Numbered from the stretch's first letter, positions 9,341 to 17,929 are shown. The stretch: 64,000 nucleotides of DNA from Suilimivivens sp009774465 (GCA_947382645.1 CANDAE010000013.1:1-64000); one strand, 5' to 3'. Notes: generated by a model from the sequence alone, not told the origin. Translations and numbers: made by a program.

Positions 9341-10753
9341 ATGCCAAATCAAATTTTAAGAACCTACAAGCTGACCAAAAAAATAAATGACTGTGTCATA
9401 CTTGACAATCTCTGTATTGATTTATTTGAAAATGAAATTTTAAGTCTCATCGCCCCTTATCACTCGGGAGAAGAAATTCTTCCGCTGATTTTCTCCGGCT
9501 GCGCAAAAGCCGACTTTGGAAAAATATTTTTCTATGAAAAAGAAATAAAAATCACTTCAAGAAAAAGCGCTCAGGAAAACAAAATATTTACCATAGATAA
9601 ACAGCCCTGCCTTGTCACAGGCTTAAGCGTGGCAGAAAATATCTGTATTGCTTCCAGACTGACTAAGGGATTATTTTATAAAAAAGAGCAGGCTGCTTCT
9701 TTTGTCTGCGATCTGTTTGCAGAATTTGAAATAAAGCTTGATCCCTTTGATTTTGTTAAAAATCTGTCCCTTTTTGAAAAGCACATAATCGCATTTATTT
9801 CTGCTTACGTGCACGACGCCAAAGTGATTCTTGCAGACCATGTTTTCAGTTTTTATGAAAAGGAAGAAAGTGAACTTTTATTTTCCCTGCTTTACAGGTT
9901 AAAGGAAAAGGGAATCAGCATCATATTAATTGACAGTTATCATCCTATACTGATTCATAAAAGCGACAGAATCATGATTATGAAAAACGGGAAAAATATG
10001 GGAAGCTATTATAAAGAAGAAATTTCCGAAAAGCTGATACAGGGGCTGACCAGCAAAGAAGAGTCTGTTCCTGACAATTTTTCTCTCAAAAATCAAAATG
10101 CAGAGCCAATCTTTCAGGCAGATCAGGTTACATGCGCTCATTTGAAAACTTCTGTGAGTTTTTGCGCGCGAAAAGGTGAAATTATAGGTTTTTCGGGAGC
10201 AGAATATGATGAACTGTCCGGCCTTATGTATGCCCTCACAGGACAGACCAGACTTCTTACCGGAAAAATCCTATTACATCAAAAATCCCTTAAACTGAAA
10301 AATATGCACCATGCATTAAAAGAAGGAATCTGGATGCTGCCTCACAATTGGGAATCCACTGCCTTATTTCCGGACATGACAATAAAAGATAACATCTGCA
10401 TGATGTATTTTAATCGAATCAGTACTTTTAATTTTATTAATGAAAGACTGCGAAATTACTCGGCACGTCAGGTTCTGCACAGTGCCGGAATTCCTGAAAC
10501 ATATCTTAATATGAAAATGCGGGAGCTTTCTCCCAAGCATCAACAGAAATTATTGACAGCTACGTTACTGCATAGCAGATTAAAGGTGCTTCTTCTGGAC
10601 GAACCGTTTCTTTATCATGATGCCGCCAAACAAAGAGAATTAGCAGACTTTTTGTCCAGACTGTCCGGCCAGGGGGTTATTGTGCTTATATTTACCAGTA
10701 ATGCACAAAGGCTGGCAGACTTTTGCGATCATATTTATCTTATAGGTAATTGA
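9341..10753 (+). CDS. Degenerate RbsA-type tandem ABC protein (predicted non-ATPase)
   Basis: 470 residues, aligning end to end by eye with the RbsA-like ATPase at 4999-6489. NBD1: Walker A GENGAGKST is replaced by APYHSGEEI, Walker B IIMDEPTS by VILADHVFS, and the signature and switch His are lost. NBD2: the P-loop GVMGAGRTE is replaced by GAEYDELSG and LSGGNQQK by LSPKHQQK, though Walker B LLLDEP remains. The reading frame is clean over 1.4 kb and AAAGGA precedes the ATG, so this is not an ordinary decaying pseudogene. Third gene of the YesMN-type operon, 4 bp after the kinase. Inferred role: a decoy or adaptor ABC subunit that couples transporter state to the kinase. Confidence 0.75.
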   Translation: MPNQILRTYKLTKKINDCVILDNLCIDLFENEILSLIAPYHSGEEILPLIFSGCAKADFGKIFFYEKEIKITSRKSAQENKIFTIDKQPCLVTGLSVAENICIASRLTKGLFYKKEQAASFVCDLFAEFEIKLDPFDFVKNLSLFEKHIIAFISAYVHDAKVILADHVFSFYEKEESELLFSLLYRLKEKGISIILIDSYHPILIHKSDRIMIMKNGKNMGSYYKEEISEKLIQGLTSKEESVPDNFSLKNQNAEPIFQADQVTCAHLKTSVSFCARKGEIIGFSGAEYDELSGLMYALTGQTRLLTGKILLHQKSLKLKNMHHALKEGIWMLPHNWESTALFPDMTIKDNICMMYFNRISTFNFINERLRNYSARQVLHSAGIPETYLNMKMRELSPKHQQKLLTATLLHSRLKVLLLDEPFLYHDAAKQRELADFLSRLSGQGVIVLIFTSNAQRLADFCDHIYLIGN

Positions 10754-11219
10754 TTGTAAAATGTGCATTTCCATCCTTATCCAATTCCATGATCACAAAA
10801 GAAGGCCTTCGCCCTTCCTGCCTTGGATAAGCCAGACTTCCGGGATTGACTGCAATCACATCCTCATCTATATCCACAACCGGCTTATGGGTGTGCCCAT
10901 ACATCACAATATCAATTCCCCGTATTCTGGCTTCTTTTTTGATTGTTTCATTGTTCATGGAAACACAGTAATTATGCCCATGCGTAAGCCATACTTTGTA
11001 TTTTCCCACCTGAAATTCCTTTTCCCTTGGCAGATCTGAAAAAAAATCATTGTTTCCTGTTACCATTTGAACCGGACATCCTGCACTTTCAGCGATCAAA
11101 TATTCGCTGCCTTCAATGTCACCGCAATGAACCACCATATCAACCGGTGCAACTTTTTCCAACACTTTTATGTAATTTTCATTTCTGCGATGAGTATCAC
11201 TGACAATCAGTACTTTCAT
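10740..11219 (-). CDS. YfcE/MJ0936-type metallophosphoesterase
   Basis: 159 residues. The calcineurin-like metal motifs are all present: SDTH (residues 7-10), HCGD, GNND, THGH and GHTH. These small enzymes hydrolyse phosphodiesters in vitro; the physiological substrate is uncertain. The ATG at 11219 is chosen because family members begin MKVLIVSDTH and GGAG lies 6 nt upstream. It follows rdgB closely, a common pairing. Its 3' end overlaps the convergent ABC-like gene by 14 bp. Confidence 0.9.
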   Translation of the reverse strand: MKVLIVSDTHRRNENYIKVLEKVAPVDMVVHCGDIEGSEYLIAESAGCPVQMVTGNNDFFSDLPREKEFQVGKYKVWLTHGHNYCVSMNNETIKKEARIRGIDIVMYGHTHKPVVDIDEDVIAVNPGSLAYPRQEGRRPSFVIMELDKDGNAHFTINYL

Positions 11220-11243
11220 CCTAATCTCCATTTCTCCATATAA

Positions 11244-11870
11244 TCAGCAGTCTTCCACTCCCTCCAGCTCTTCCAGCCTCTTTTTCATGGCACGAAGCGC
11301 TTTCCCTCTGTGACTGATTGCATTCTTTTCTTCTTCTGTTAATTCTGCAGTACTTTTTCCATAGGAAGGCACCATAAAGATGGGATCATATCCAAAGCCA
11401 TTTTCCCCTTTTTCTTCATAACCAATTCTGCCCTCTACCGCTGCTTCCTCGGTAAGTACGTTTCCATCGGGAAGCACGCAGGCAATCGCGCATACAAATC
11501 TTGCAGTTCTCTTTTCGTCAGGAACACCGGAAAGCCTCTCTATCAAATTATGATTCTTCTCATGATAGGATGTGTCTTCCCCCAGATACCTGGCTGAATA
11601 AATTCCCGGTTCCTTATTTAAATAATCTATTTCAAGGCCGGAATCATCTGCCAAAACCACTGCTCCGGATGCTGCCGCCGCAACTGCCTTTGCCTTAATA
11701 ACTGCATTTTCCCTAAAACTGCTTCCATTTTCTTCAATCTCCGCAGAAATCCCAGCCTCTTTCATGGAAAGAATTTCAACAGGACTTCCCTGGAGCTTAA
11801 GATCTGCCAGAATTGCCTTGATTTCTTTCATTTTTCCTGCATTTCCCGTAGCGAAAATAATTCTCTGCAT
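11244..11870 (-). CDS. rdgB: XTP/dITP diphosphatase, RdgB/HAM1 family
   Basis: 208 residues. It has FATGNAGKMKE at the N-terminus, the metal/substrate motif ADDSGLEID, YSARY, and FGYDPIF near the C-terminus, all hallmarks of the Ham1 family, which removes non-canonical purine nucleotides. The ATG at 11870 follows GGAG by 6 nt. That GGAG is the 3' end of a chain of hairpins (11877-12044), so its translation may depend on that structure. Probably co-expressed with the downstream phosphoesterase gene. Confidence 0.93.
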   Translation of the reverse strand: MQRIIFATGNAGKMKEIKAILADLKLQGSPVEILSMKEAGISAEIEENGSSFRENAVIKAKAVAAAASGAVVLADDSGLEIDYLNKEPGIYSARYLGEDTSYHEKNHNLIERLSGVPDEKRTARFVCAIACVLPDGNVLTEEAAVEGRIGYEEKGENGFGYDPIFMVPSYGKSTAELTEEEKNAISHRGKALRAMKKRLEELEGVEDC

Positions 11871-11876
11871 GTTAAT

Positions 11877-12044
11877 CTCCATTCCGGAGCGTTTACGCGA
11901 CAAGAGGCAGACTTTGCTAACGCAAAGTCGCAAATCTCAAATTTGCTAACTTTGTAAACAAAGTTTTGCCATCAGGGCTTATTTGTGACGCTCCGGCACA
12001 AATAGCCGTGTGATAAAATCAGCTATCAAGCTGATTTTTCACAC
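11877..12044 (-). repeat. Hairpin-chain leader repeat, copy C
   Basis: On the minus strand the 170 bp between the amidase-like gene and rdgB hold successive hairpins. The first has arms GTGTGAAAAATCAGCT / AGCTGATTTTATCACAC, and the second has a stem around TTTGTG/CACAAA with the loop CCGGAGCGT. Further stems follow around GCAAAACTTTG and GCAAATTTGAGATTTGC. The element ends ACGCTCCGGAATGGAG, whose final GGAG is the rdgB ribosome site. Loop CCGGAGCGT (plus-strand 11988-11996) and ACGCTCCGG (11884-11892) are complementary over 9 bp. The layout matches the second half of 36340-36546. Confidence 0.7.
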
Positions 12045-12052
12045 TAAGCTCC

Positions 12053-13093
12053 TTATAAATCTTCCTCATATACACTCATAATGGCATTATAAATTCCGGC
12101 AGCAATCCTGTCACAATACTCATCTCTTCCAAGCAGACCAGCCTCCTGATCATTTGTGATACATCCTACCTTAATTGCTGCTGCCGGTATGGTAATATGC
12201 CGAAGTGCATAGTCCTGCGTCCCGGCCTCGCCAAGGCCTAATGCTCTTCCCTTAACGCTGGTCGCAACCTCCCGTTCAAGTGCATCCGCCAGCTCCACAC
12301 TGCCAAAGCCCGGAATGAAATAATCGTCGTTATAAACAGCTAAAAGACCATAAACAGAACTGTCTTCATCAGAATTTACCTGAATTCGAATGTACATATC
12401 CGCTTTTGTTTCATTGGCAAGCCTGACTCTGTCCTCCTCTTCGGGATTCACATCATCAATTCTGGTGTAATATGCTTTAATATCAGTTTTATCCAGTTTT
12501 TCTTTCAGCATTCTGGCTATCTTAAGGTTGATGCTTTTCTCAAAAAGCCCATCCGCCTCATATCCTGTATTCATACCGCCGCATGCCGGATCAATCACTA
12601 TAATCCTGTCATACATTTCCCTTGGGCTTAAAAAGCTGATATATAAATCATTATTTTCCAGAATCGTACGATATTCAAAAATGCCGGATAACTGGAAATT
12701 TAATTTAATTCCATCTTCACTTACTTCATAATTGCCCTGTTCCACCATGTCCCGATTTCCGGATATCACATTTTCCCTGTAAAATTCCTCATCCTTATTT
12801 GAAATCAGCACGCATAATTCCTGATCCATATAATGATTTTCAATCATTATATCTTCCGCCCTGCATCCTTCCGGCAGAGGAATACGCAGATAACTGGTGT
12901 CACTTTCGCCAATGGCAAAAGTGAGCAAATGCTGATCCAATGCCTCTGACACTTCCGTCTTCTGCACCTCATCCTGGGCCACATTTGAAATTGTAACTAC
13001 CTTGCCGGCAGATAAATATAAAATAATTCCTGTAGCTGCTATGGAATAAATAATGCTTCCAATCGCAGCTTTCTTTATCAAACTGCTTTCCAA
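12053..13093 (-). CDS. Membrane-anchored amidase_3-like protein with degenerate active site
   Basis: 346 residues: one N-terminal membrane helix (residues 8-28), a linker region, and a C-terminal domain (about 165-346) matching the CwlD/AmiC N-acetylmuramoyl-L-alanine amidase fold. Sites that normally bind zinc are altered: DPGHGG is DPACGG (His to Cys), the Glu of FEKSIN remains, and SIHAN is RIQVN (His to Gln). The catalytic Glu of LVEVGF is Lys (AIKVGC). It is therefore predicted to bind glycan or regulate rather than cut peptidoglycan. It lies 3 bp after the RlmL-like gene and may be co-transcribed. Confidence 0.75.
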   Translation of the reverse strand: MESSLIKKAAIGSIIYSIAATGIILYLSAGKVVTISNVAQDEVQKTEVSEALDQHLLTFAIGESDTSYLRIPLPEGCRAEDIMIENHYMDQELCVLISNKDEEFYRENVISGNRDMVEQGNYEVSEDGIKLNFQLSGIFEYRTILENNDLYISFLSPREMYDRIIVIDPACGGMNTGYEADGLFEKSINLKIARMLKEKLDKTDIKAYYTRIDDVNPEEEDRVRLANETKADMYIRIQVNSDEDSSVYGLLAVYNDDYFIPGFGSVELADALEREVATSVKGRALGLGEAGTQDYALRHITIPAAAIKVGCITNDQEAGLLGRDEYCDRIAAGIYNAIMSVYEEDL

Positions 13094-13096
13094 CTC

Positions 13097-14251
13097 TTAC
13101 TCCTGTGTATTTCTTCTCGGCGGTTTTGCCCCCGGGAATTGATAAAAATATGTTTTCATCATGCCATTGTAAATTTTTCTGTTTTTTGCCGCTTTTAGTC
13201 CTATGGCATCTTCCGCATGCTCATAGGCTGTAATTAAATAAAGAGACCAGTCGTCCAGCGCCTTAAACCGTTCCCCCAGCGTTCCATAAAGTGAAGAAAG
13301 ATTTTTCTTTTCTTCTATTCTTTCTCCATAAGGAGGATTGGTAATCAAAAAGCCATATTTTTTGCTGTGGCTCAGTTGTGAAACGTCTCTTTTTTGGAAG
13401 TGAATCATCTTTTCCACACCAGCCAGCCTGGCATTTTCTCTTGCTATGGACACCATCCCGTCATCCACATCATACCCCTGGATATCTGTATATCCATCTA
13501 AACAAATCTGTTCTCCTGCCTCATCCACTGTATCGTACCATTCCTTTAGAGGAATCAGATGGGGCCAGTTTTGAGCTGTAAAGCTGCGGTTCATTCCCGG
13601 TGCAATATTAGCTGCCATCAAAGCCGCCTCAATGGGAAAAGTTCCGCTTCCACAAAAGGGATCTACTAAAATACGATCCTTTTTCCAGGGGGTAAGCATA
13701 ATAAGCGCTGCCCCAAGGTTCTCCGCAATAGGCGCCTTTGCAGTAAGCTTTCTGTATCCTCTTTTATGCAGGGATTCCCCTGTGGTATCCAGCGCAGCAA
13801 CAACCTCATCCTTCATTAAAAAAACTCTGATGGGAAAAGGCGCTCCGCTTTCCTGAAACCACTCTATATGATAAACCGCCTTAAGGCGTTCTACCATTGC
13901 TTTTTTCATTATGGATTGAATATCAGACGGGCTGAACAACTTACTTTTAATGCTGGCAGCCTTTGTAATCCAGAACTTTCCATCTGACGGAATCATTTCT
14001 TCCCAGGGAATGTTTTTGGTACCCTGAAAGAGCTCCTCGTAGGTTTCTGCCTTAAAGCTCCCTGCTTTGATTAAAATACGCTCCGCTGTGCGCAAAAAAA
14101 CATTGCTCCGGCAGACAGCTTCCGCGTCACCAAGAAAAGTGATCCTCCCATCCTCGACTTTTATAACATCATATCCCAAATCTATGATTTCACGTTTCAA
14201 AATAGATTCCAAACCAAAATGGCAGGGAGCGATCAGTTCGTATTTCTTCAT
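13097..14251 (-). CDS. THUMP-domain class I RNA methyltransferase (RlmL/YpsC type)
   Basis: 384 residues. The N-terminus (KYELIAPCHFGLESILKREI) and following 150 residues form the ferredoxin-like/THUMP RNA-binding part. The C-terminal half is a Rossmann methyltransferase with a SAM-binding region around DPFCGSGTFPIEAAL and the catalytic NPPYGER. The family methylates guanine N2 in 23S rRNA; the exact base is inferred by homology only. The ATG at 14251 has GAGG 5 nt upstream. The frame stays open further upstream, but that stretch is antisense to a small gene at 14361-14507 and has no ribosome site. Confidence 0.9.
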   Translation of the reverse strand: MKKYELIAPCHFGLESILKREIIDLGYDVIKVEDGRITFLGDAEAVCRSNVFLRTAERILIKAGSFKAETYEELFQGTKNIPWEEMIPSDGKFWITKAASIKSKLFSPSDIQSIMKKAMVERLKAVYHIEWFQESGAPFPIRVFLMKDEVVAALDTTGESLHKRGYRKLTAKAPIAENLGAALIMLTPWKKDRILVDPFCGSGTFPIEAALMAANIAPGMNRSFTAQNWPHLIPLKEWYDTVDEAGEQICLDGYTDIQGYDVDDGMVSIARENARLAGVEKMIHFQKRDVSQLSHSKKYGFLITNPPYGERIEEKKNLSSLYGTLGERFKALDDWSLYLITAYEHAEDAIGLKAAKNRKIYNGMMKTYFYQFPGAKPPRRNTQE

Positions 14252-14321
14252 GGGTACCTCGTTTAATATTCTGTCATAACTCTTTTTGTAGAGTATAGCA
14301 TAATTCATTTTTTTTGTATAC

Positions 14322-14351
14322 AAAAAAGGCGCTCCAATGAGCGCCTTTTTT
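14322..14351 (-). terminator. Terminator of the 48-residue protein gene
   Basis: A perfect stem AAAAAAGGCGCTC / GAGCGCCTTTTTT with a 4-nt loop, T-rich on both strands. It lies 10 bp beyond the small gene's stop and 70 bp ahead of the methyltransferase gene. Confidence 0.85.
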
Positions 14352-14360
14352 CCAAATCCA

Positions 14361-14507
14361 CTAAAACTCGTTGTTCTTTTTGTTGTTATTGTCCTTGCAG
14401 TTAGAAGAATTAGAAGAACTGTTCTTCTGGCTGTTCTGACTGTTCTGGCTGGATTTGTTTTCCTGATTCTGATTGTTCTGGTTGTTCTGATAATCATTCT
14501 TAGACAT
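14361..14507 (-). CDS. Small Asn/Gln/Ser-rich protein, 48 residues
   Basis: The ATG at 14507 is preceded by CAGGAGGAAACAAAT, one of the best ribosome sites in the window, and the gene ends in TAG at 14361 just before a strong terminator. The protein starts MSKNDYQNNQNNQ and is low-complexity: mostly Asn, Gln, Ser and Lys, one Cys, no hydrophobic segment. It resembles small acid-soluble or coat-associated spore proteins in composition only; no family is recognised. It stands as a single-gene unit with its own terminator and paired palindromes upstream (14584-14653). Confidence 0.75.
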   Translation of the reverse strand: MSKNDYQNNQNNQNQENKSSQNSQNSQKNSSSNSSNCKDNNNKKNNEF

Positions 14508-14583
14508 ATTTGTTTCCTCCTGATTCATTAGGTTACAGAAGTAGTATTTTCAAATGTAAAATCTTTTATACTTAAGAACTATA

Positions 14584-14653
14584 GTACTTTGGTACTGTTT
14601 TTTTATTCATATTGCACAAATAAAAACGTTTTTATTGGTTGGTACTTTTGTAC
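14584..14653. promoter_or_regulatory. Twin GTAC-N4-GTAC palindromes upstream of the small gene
   Basis: The palindromes GTACTTTGGTAC (14584-14595) and GTACTTTTGTAC (14642-14653) are centred 58 bp apart, 80-145 bp before the 48-residue gene. The spacing and symmetry suggest operator sites for a dimeric regulator. The surrounding 14508-14797 gap is AT-rich and shows no other gene. Confidence 0.4.
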
Positions 14654-14761
14654 TATTTTAGTATTGTCTATTCTGCAGTAATGAGCTATAATGTACTTGT
14701 GAACAGGAAAAACCCTTCAATTTTCTGTTTGCACCCTTATATTAATTATTTATACTCCCCT

Positions 14762-14791
14762 GTAAAGCCTGTCCTCCCTGACAGGCTTTAC
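14762..14791 (-). terminator. Hairpin after the DUF1700-like gene
   Basis: A perfect 12-bp stem GTAAAGCCTGTC / GACAGGCTTTAC with a 6-nt loop, 7 bp beyond the stop at 14798. It lacks a clean T tract, so termination is likely but not certain. Confidence 0.55.
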
Positions 14792-14797
14792 TCATTC

Positions 14798-15121
14798 TTA
14801 TAGCTGAGCAAACCATTTTCCTGCCTTTTCAAATACCTTCCGGTACATGCCGCCAGCCAGACTTTTCATCCGGGCTATAAACTTCTCCTGCTTTCTGCCT
14901 TTTGATGCTTTTTGCTCCTTACGCCTGAACACTTCCGTAATACTGCGGGCAATCAGTCCCGGACTTCCCAGCTTTTCCATAATTTCTTCTATGGAGCGGC
15001 CTTTCCGCAGCTCGATTTCAATATACTCCTGATAGTATTCCACAAAGGATGCCGCGTTTTGACTCCCTATCCTGCTGTTTAACTCCCTCTGGAGCTGCAC
15101 TAAAAAATCCTGCTTTGTCAT
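14798..15121 (-). CDS. DUF1700/HAAS-domain-like protein
   Basis: 107 residues. The opening MTKQDFLVQLQRELN, the segment FVEYYQEYIE and then EEIMEKLGSPGLIARSI are characteristic of the HAAS domain found in DUF1700 proteins, which usually work with a PadR-type regulator. Here the usual membrane part is absent and no padR gene is adjacent. The tail is basic. Its ATG overlaps the previous gene's TGA (ATGA), so the two are translationally coupled. Confidence 0.65.
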   Translation of the reverse strand: MTKQDFLVQLQRELNSRIGSQNAASFVEYYQEYIEIELRKGRSIEEIMEKLGSPGLIARSITEVFRRKEQKASKGRKQEKFIARMKSLAGGMYRKVFEKAGKWFAQL

Positions 15122-15504
15122 TTTTCATCCATTCCCTGCCCGTATTCCAGTCTTTTTTCATATTTTTCCGGCTCCGTAAGCAGATTTATCATGCTGGCAA
15201 AGGCCTGCATGGCCATTTTTTCTTTATTGCAGGTTCTGGGATTTTTTCCTGTATCCTTAATCAGATTATAGCGGCTCATCTGCCAGACATATAAATCGCA
15301 CAAACTATAATTGCTTACCTTAAGCTTATCAAGGAAGGTGTGGTGTTCTATATAATATACAAGTTCCTCATAAACCTGCGGGTAGGTTAAAATGTTTTTC
15401 CAAAGCGCATCCGCCCATGAAACGGAAAGCTCTGCATAATCGCAGATTTCATAAAATGCTTTACACACCTTTATTTTAGTTGCATCATAAATAATCCCCT
15501 GCAT
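15118..15504 (-). CDS. Hypothetical protein
   Basis: 128 residues, soluble, mostly helical in appearance, with several Cys and aromatic residues (CKAFYEICDYAELSVSW). No family is recognised. The ATG at 15504 has AAGGAAG 8 nt upstream. It overlaps the downstream HAAS-like gene by 4 bp and lies 36 bp after cls, so the three are probably one transcript. A role with the HAAS-like protein is likely; its nature is unknown. Confidence 0.7.
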   Translation of the reverse strand: MQGIIYDATKIKVCKAFYEICDYAELSVSWADALWKNILTYPQVYEELVYYIEHHTFLDKLKVSNYSLCDLYVWQMSRYNLIKDTGKNPRTCNKEKMAMQAFASMINLLTEPEKYEKRLEYGQGMDEK

Positions 15505-15539
15505 AAAAATCACTTCCTTATCTTTTCAAAAAATCCGGA

Positions 15540-17087
15540 CTAAAGCAGCGGTGCTATCAGCTTTGACACCCTTCCAATCAACTTTTGATATAGAGGTATT
15601 TTTTTGTAATAATCCATCGTTACTTCCTGGCATTTCAGCAGCGTATCCTGAAAATCCTCTTCCACTTTTGCCACTACCGAATTATCATAAAAATACGCCC
15701 CACATTCAAAATGATGATAAAAGCTTCTGTAGTCCAGATTAATCGTTCCCACTGTAGCGCACTGGTCATCCGACACAAAAATTTTGGCATGGACAAAACC
15801 GGGCGTATATTCATATACTTTTATTCCAGCCTGCAAAAGCTCCGGATAAAATGTTCTGGCAATATAGTAAACCACTTTTTTATCGGGAATTCGGGGCAGA
15901 ATCATTGCTACCTCAACTCCCCTGTGGGCTGCGTAACGCATACAGTCCAGAAACTCTCTTCCCACAATAAAGTAAGGCGTCATAATATGCACATATTTTG
16001 CAGAACCATTTATCATGGATTGATAAACCGTCTTTCCTACTTCTGTGCTTCTGGTGGGTGTTTCCCCATAAGGAATCACAAAACCATCATGATAAAGAGG
16101 CTCTTCATAGACAATGTTTTTTACATAGGCTTCATAATTTTCACTTCCCTGCTCGGAAACATTCCACATCTGCAGGTACATAATGGTAAAACTGCGCACC
16201 GCATCCCCTGTGATTTTAACTGCCACATCTTTCCAGTGCCCAAAACGCTCCACCTGATTAATATATTCGTCTGCTAAATTTACACCTCCGGTAAATGCAA
16301 CCTTTCCATCAATTACAACTATCTTTCTATGATCTCGATTGTTTTGCGTGGTTGACAAAAAGGGGACAATAGGGGCGAACATTTTTGCCCTGATTCCAAA
16401 CCTTTCAAGCTCCTTTGGATAATTATAAGGAAGCAGTAAAATTGAGCACATGCCATCATACATGACTCTGACTTCCACGCCTTCTTTTACCTTTTCCTTT
16501 AAAATATCCAGTACGGTGTCCCACATAATTCCCCGTTCAATGATAAAGTACTCCAGAAAAATATACTTTTCTGCCTTTTTCAGCTCCACAATCAGATCTG
16601 CAAATTTATCTTCTCCCAGCGGATAATATCTGGCAACAGAATTATGATATACAGGAAAGCCTGCCGAATTTTCCATATAATGTGCAAATCCCTTGAAAAC
16701 TTCCGGACATTTTTGAATTGCCGCTTCCGTTTCCTCAGACCTGGTGAGCATCCCTTCTGTTTCCCTGACGCGCCTTCCCAGTTTCTTTTTCAGGCCGATT
16801 CCTCCAAAATTTCCCATAATAAACACATAAATCAACGCTCCAAACACAGGAAACAGGCACAGAGGAATGATCCAGCTTAATTTAAACTCCGGAGGCTCAT
16901 CCCTGTTAATAATATAAATAATCACTACGCCGCCAAGAAAGTTCATTGCCTCCCACACAAAAGGATATTTGATCCCCAGATAAGTAAAGCTTCCCACTAA
17001 TACCAGTATCTGCAAAGCAATCATTAAAACAACTGCCAAAGTACGCCCAAAGACAATTTTGTACACGCAGTTTATAAATCGTTCCAT
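15540..17087 (-). CDS. cls: Cardiolipin synthase (phospholipase D family)
   Basis: 515 residues. Two N-terminal membrane helices (about 12-60) are followed by two PLD domains. The HKD motifs are HRKIVVIDGKVAFTGG (about residue 255) and HAKIFVSDDQCATVGTINLD (about 425), each with the HxKx4D pattern. The enzyme condenses two phosphatidylglycerol molecules into cardiolipin at the membrane. Length and layout match Firmicute ClsA-type enzymes. Confidence 0.93.
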   Translation of the reverse strand: MERFINCVYKIVFGRTLAVVLMIALQILVLVGSFTYLGIKYPFVWEAMNFLGGVVIIYIINRDEPPEFKLSWIIPLCLFPVFGALIYVFIMGNFGGIGLKKKLGRRVRETEGMLTRSEETEAAIQKCPEVFKGFAHYMENSAGFPVYHNSVARYYPLGEDKFADLIVELKKAEKYIFLEYFIIERGIMWDTVLDILKEKVKEGVEVRVMYDGMCSILLLPYNYPKELERFGIRAKMFAPIVPFLSTTQNNRDHRKIVVIDGKVAFTGGVNLADEYINQVERFGHWKDVAVKITGDAVRSFTIMYLQMWNVSEQGSENYEAYVKNIVYEEPLYHDGFVIPYGETPTRSTEVGKTVYQSMINGSAKYVHIMTPYFIVGREFLDCMRYAAHRGVEVAMILPRIPDKKVVYYIARTFYPELLQAGIKVYEYTPGFVHAKIFVSDDQCATVGTINLDYRSFYHHFECGAYFYDNSVVAKVEEDFQDTLLKCQEVTMDYYKKIPLYQKLIGRVSKLIAPLL

Positions 17088-17098
17088 AACAATCTCCC

Positions 17099-17929
17099 TT
17101 ATTTTAACAAATGAAGTATTTCCTCAAAACACACTCCATTCTTGCGGTCAACTCCCATTTCCACAGATTTTATCATACATTTTTTAACGAAACCGGAAGC
17201 CTTCTTTACTGATTCCGTAAAAGGAATTCCGTTTACTGCATCTGCTGCAATAATCGAAGCAAACAAATCTCCCGTTCCGCAGCGTTCATCCCCCTCTTTA
17301 TGTGTTCTTAAAAGTCTTGGTGTTTCCTTTTCCTGATACATATAATTTGCGATAAATTCTCCCTGGGGTATCCCCGTAATCACAATTTTTTTCGGCCCCA
17401 TACCACACAACTTTTCCGCCATTTTCTGCAGTTCTTTTCTTTTCCATCCCTTTTCACGGTAAGGCGTATCGGTAAGCTTACAGGCTTCTGTCAAATTCGG
17501 TGTGATGATATCTGCAAGCATAACCAGTTTTCGCATCTCCATACACATTACCTCTGTATAGGTTCCTGCAATTGTCCCATGATCTCCCATCACCGGATCA
17601 ATCACAACAACTGTCTCCGGCCTGCGAAATGCTCTTACAAACTCCTGTACCATACCAATCTGCTCCCTTGAGCCCAAAAATCCGGACATAATTCCGTCAA
17701 AGGTAAGCTCCAGCTTTTTCCACATGGCAAGAAAATCAGGCAGCCGGTTCGTATAATCATCAAAAAAATATTCCGAATATCCTGTATGATTGGAAAGAAT
17801 TGACGTGGGCACAGGACAGCACTGTATTTTCATATGGGAAACCACCGGTATCACTACTGTAAGCGCACATCGTCCATATCCTGTCAGATCATTGATCGCA
17901 GCAATTTTTTTCTGCATTTTCTGCTCCAT
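17099..17929 (-). CDS. Pyridoxamine/pyridoxal kinase-like protein (ribokinase fold)
   Basis: 276 residues. The start NDLTGYGRCALTVVIPV, substrate-region SILSNHTGY, VIDPVMGDHG and TPNLTEACKL, and the C-terminal anion-hole GTGDLFAS identify a PfkB/ribokinase-fold vitamin B6 kinase of the PdxY/PdxK type. It would phosphorylate pyridoxal or pyridoxamine in B6 salvage. The catalytic Asp is in GTGD. A second ATG four codons in has its own GGAG and is a possible start. It lies 11 bp upstream of cls. Confidence 0.85.
   Translation of the reverse strand: MEQKMQKKIAAINDLTGYGRCALTVVIPVVSHMKIQCCPVPTSILSNHTGYSEYFFDDYTNRLPDFLAMWKKLELTFDGIMSGFLGSREQIGMVQEFVRAFRRPETVVVIDPVMGDHGTIAGTYTEVMCMEMRKLVMLADIITPNLTEACKLTDTPYREKGWKRKELQKMAEKLCGMGPKKIVITGIPQGEFIANYMYQEKETPRLLRTHKEGDERCGTGDLFASIIAADAVNGIPFTESVKKASGFVKKCMIKSVEMGVDRKNGVCFEEILHLLK

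Noticed and set aside
14252..14497. N-terminal extension of the RlmL-type methyltransferase
   Set aside because: The extra stretch is Arg/Thr-rich, antisense-frame overlap of the small Asn/Gln gene and a terminator. The ATG at 14251 has the ribosome site and the family start.
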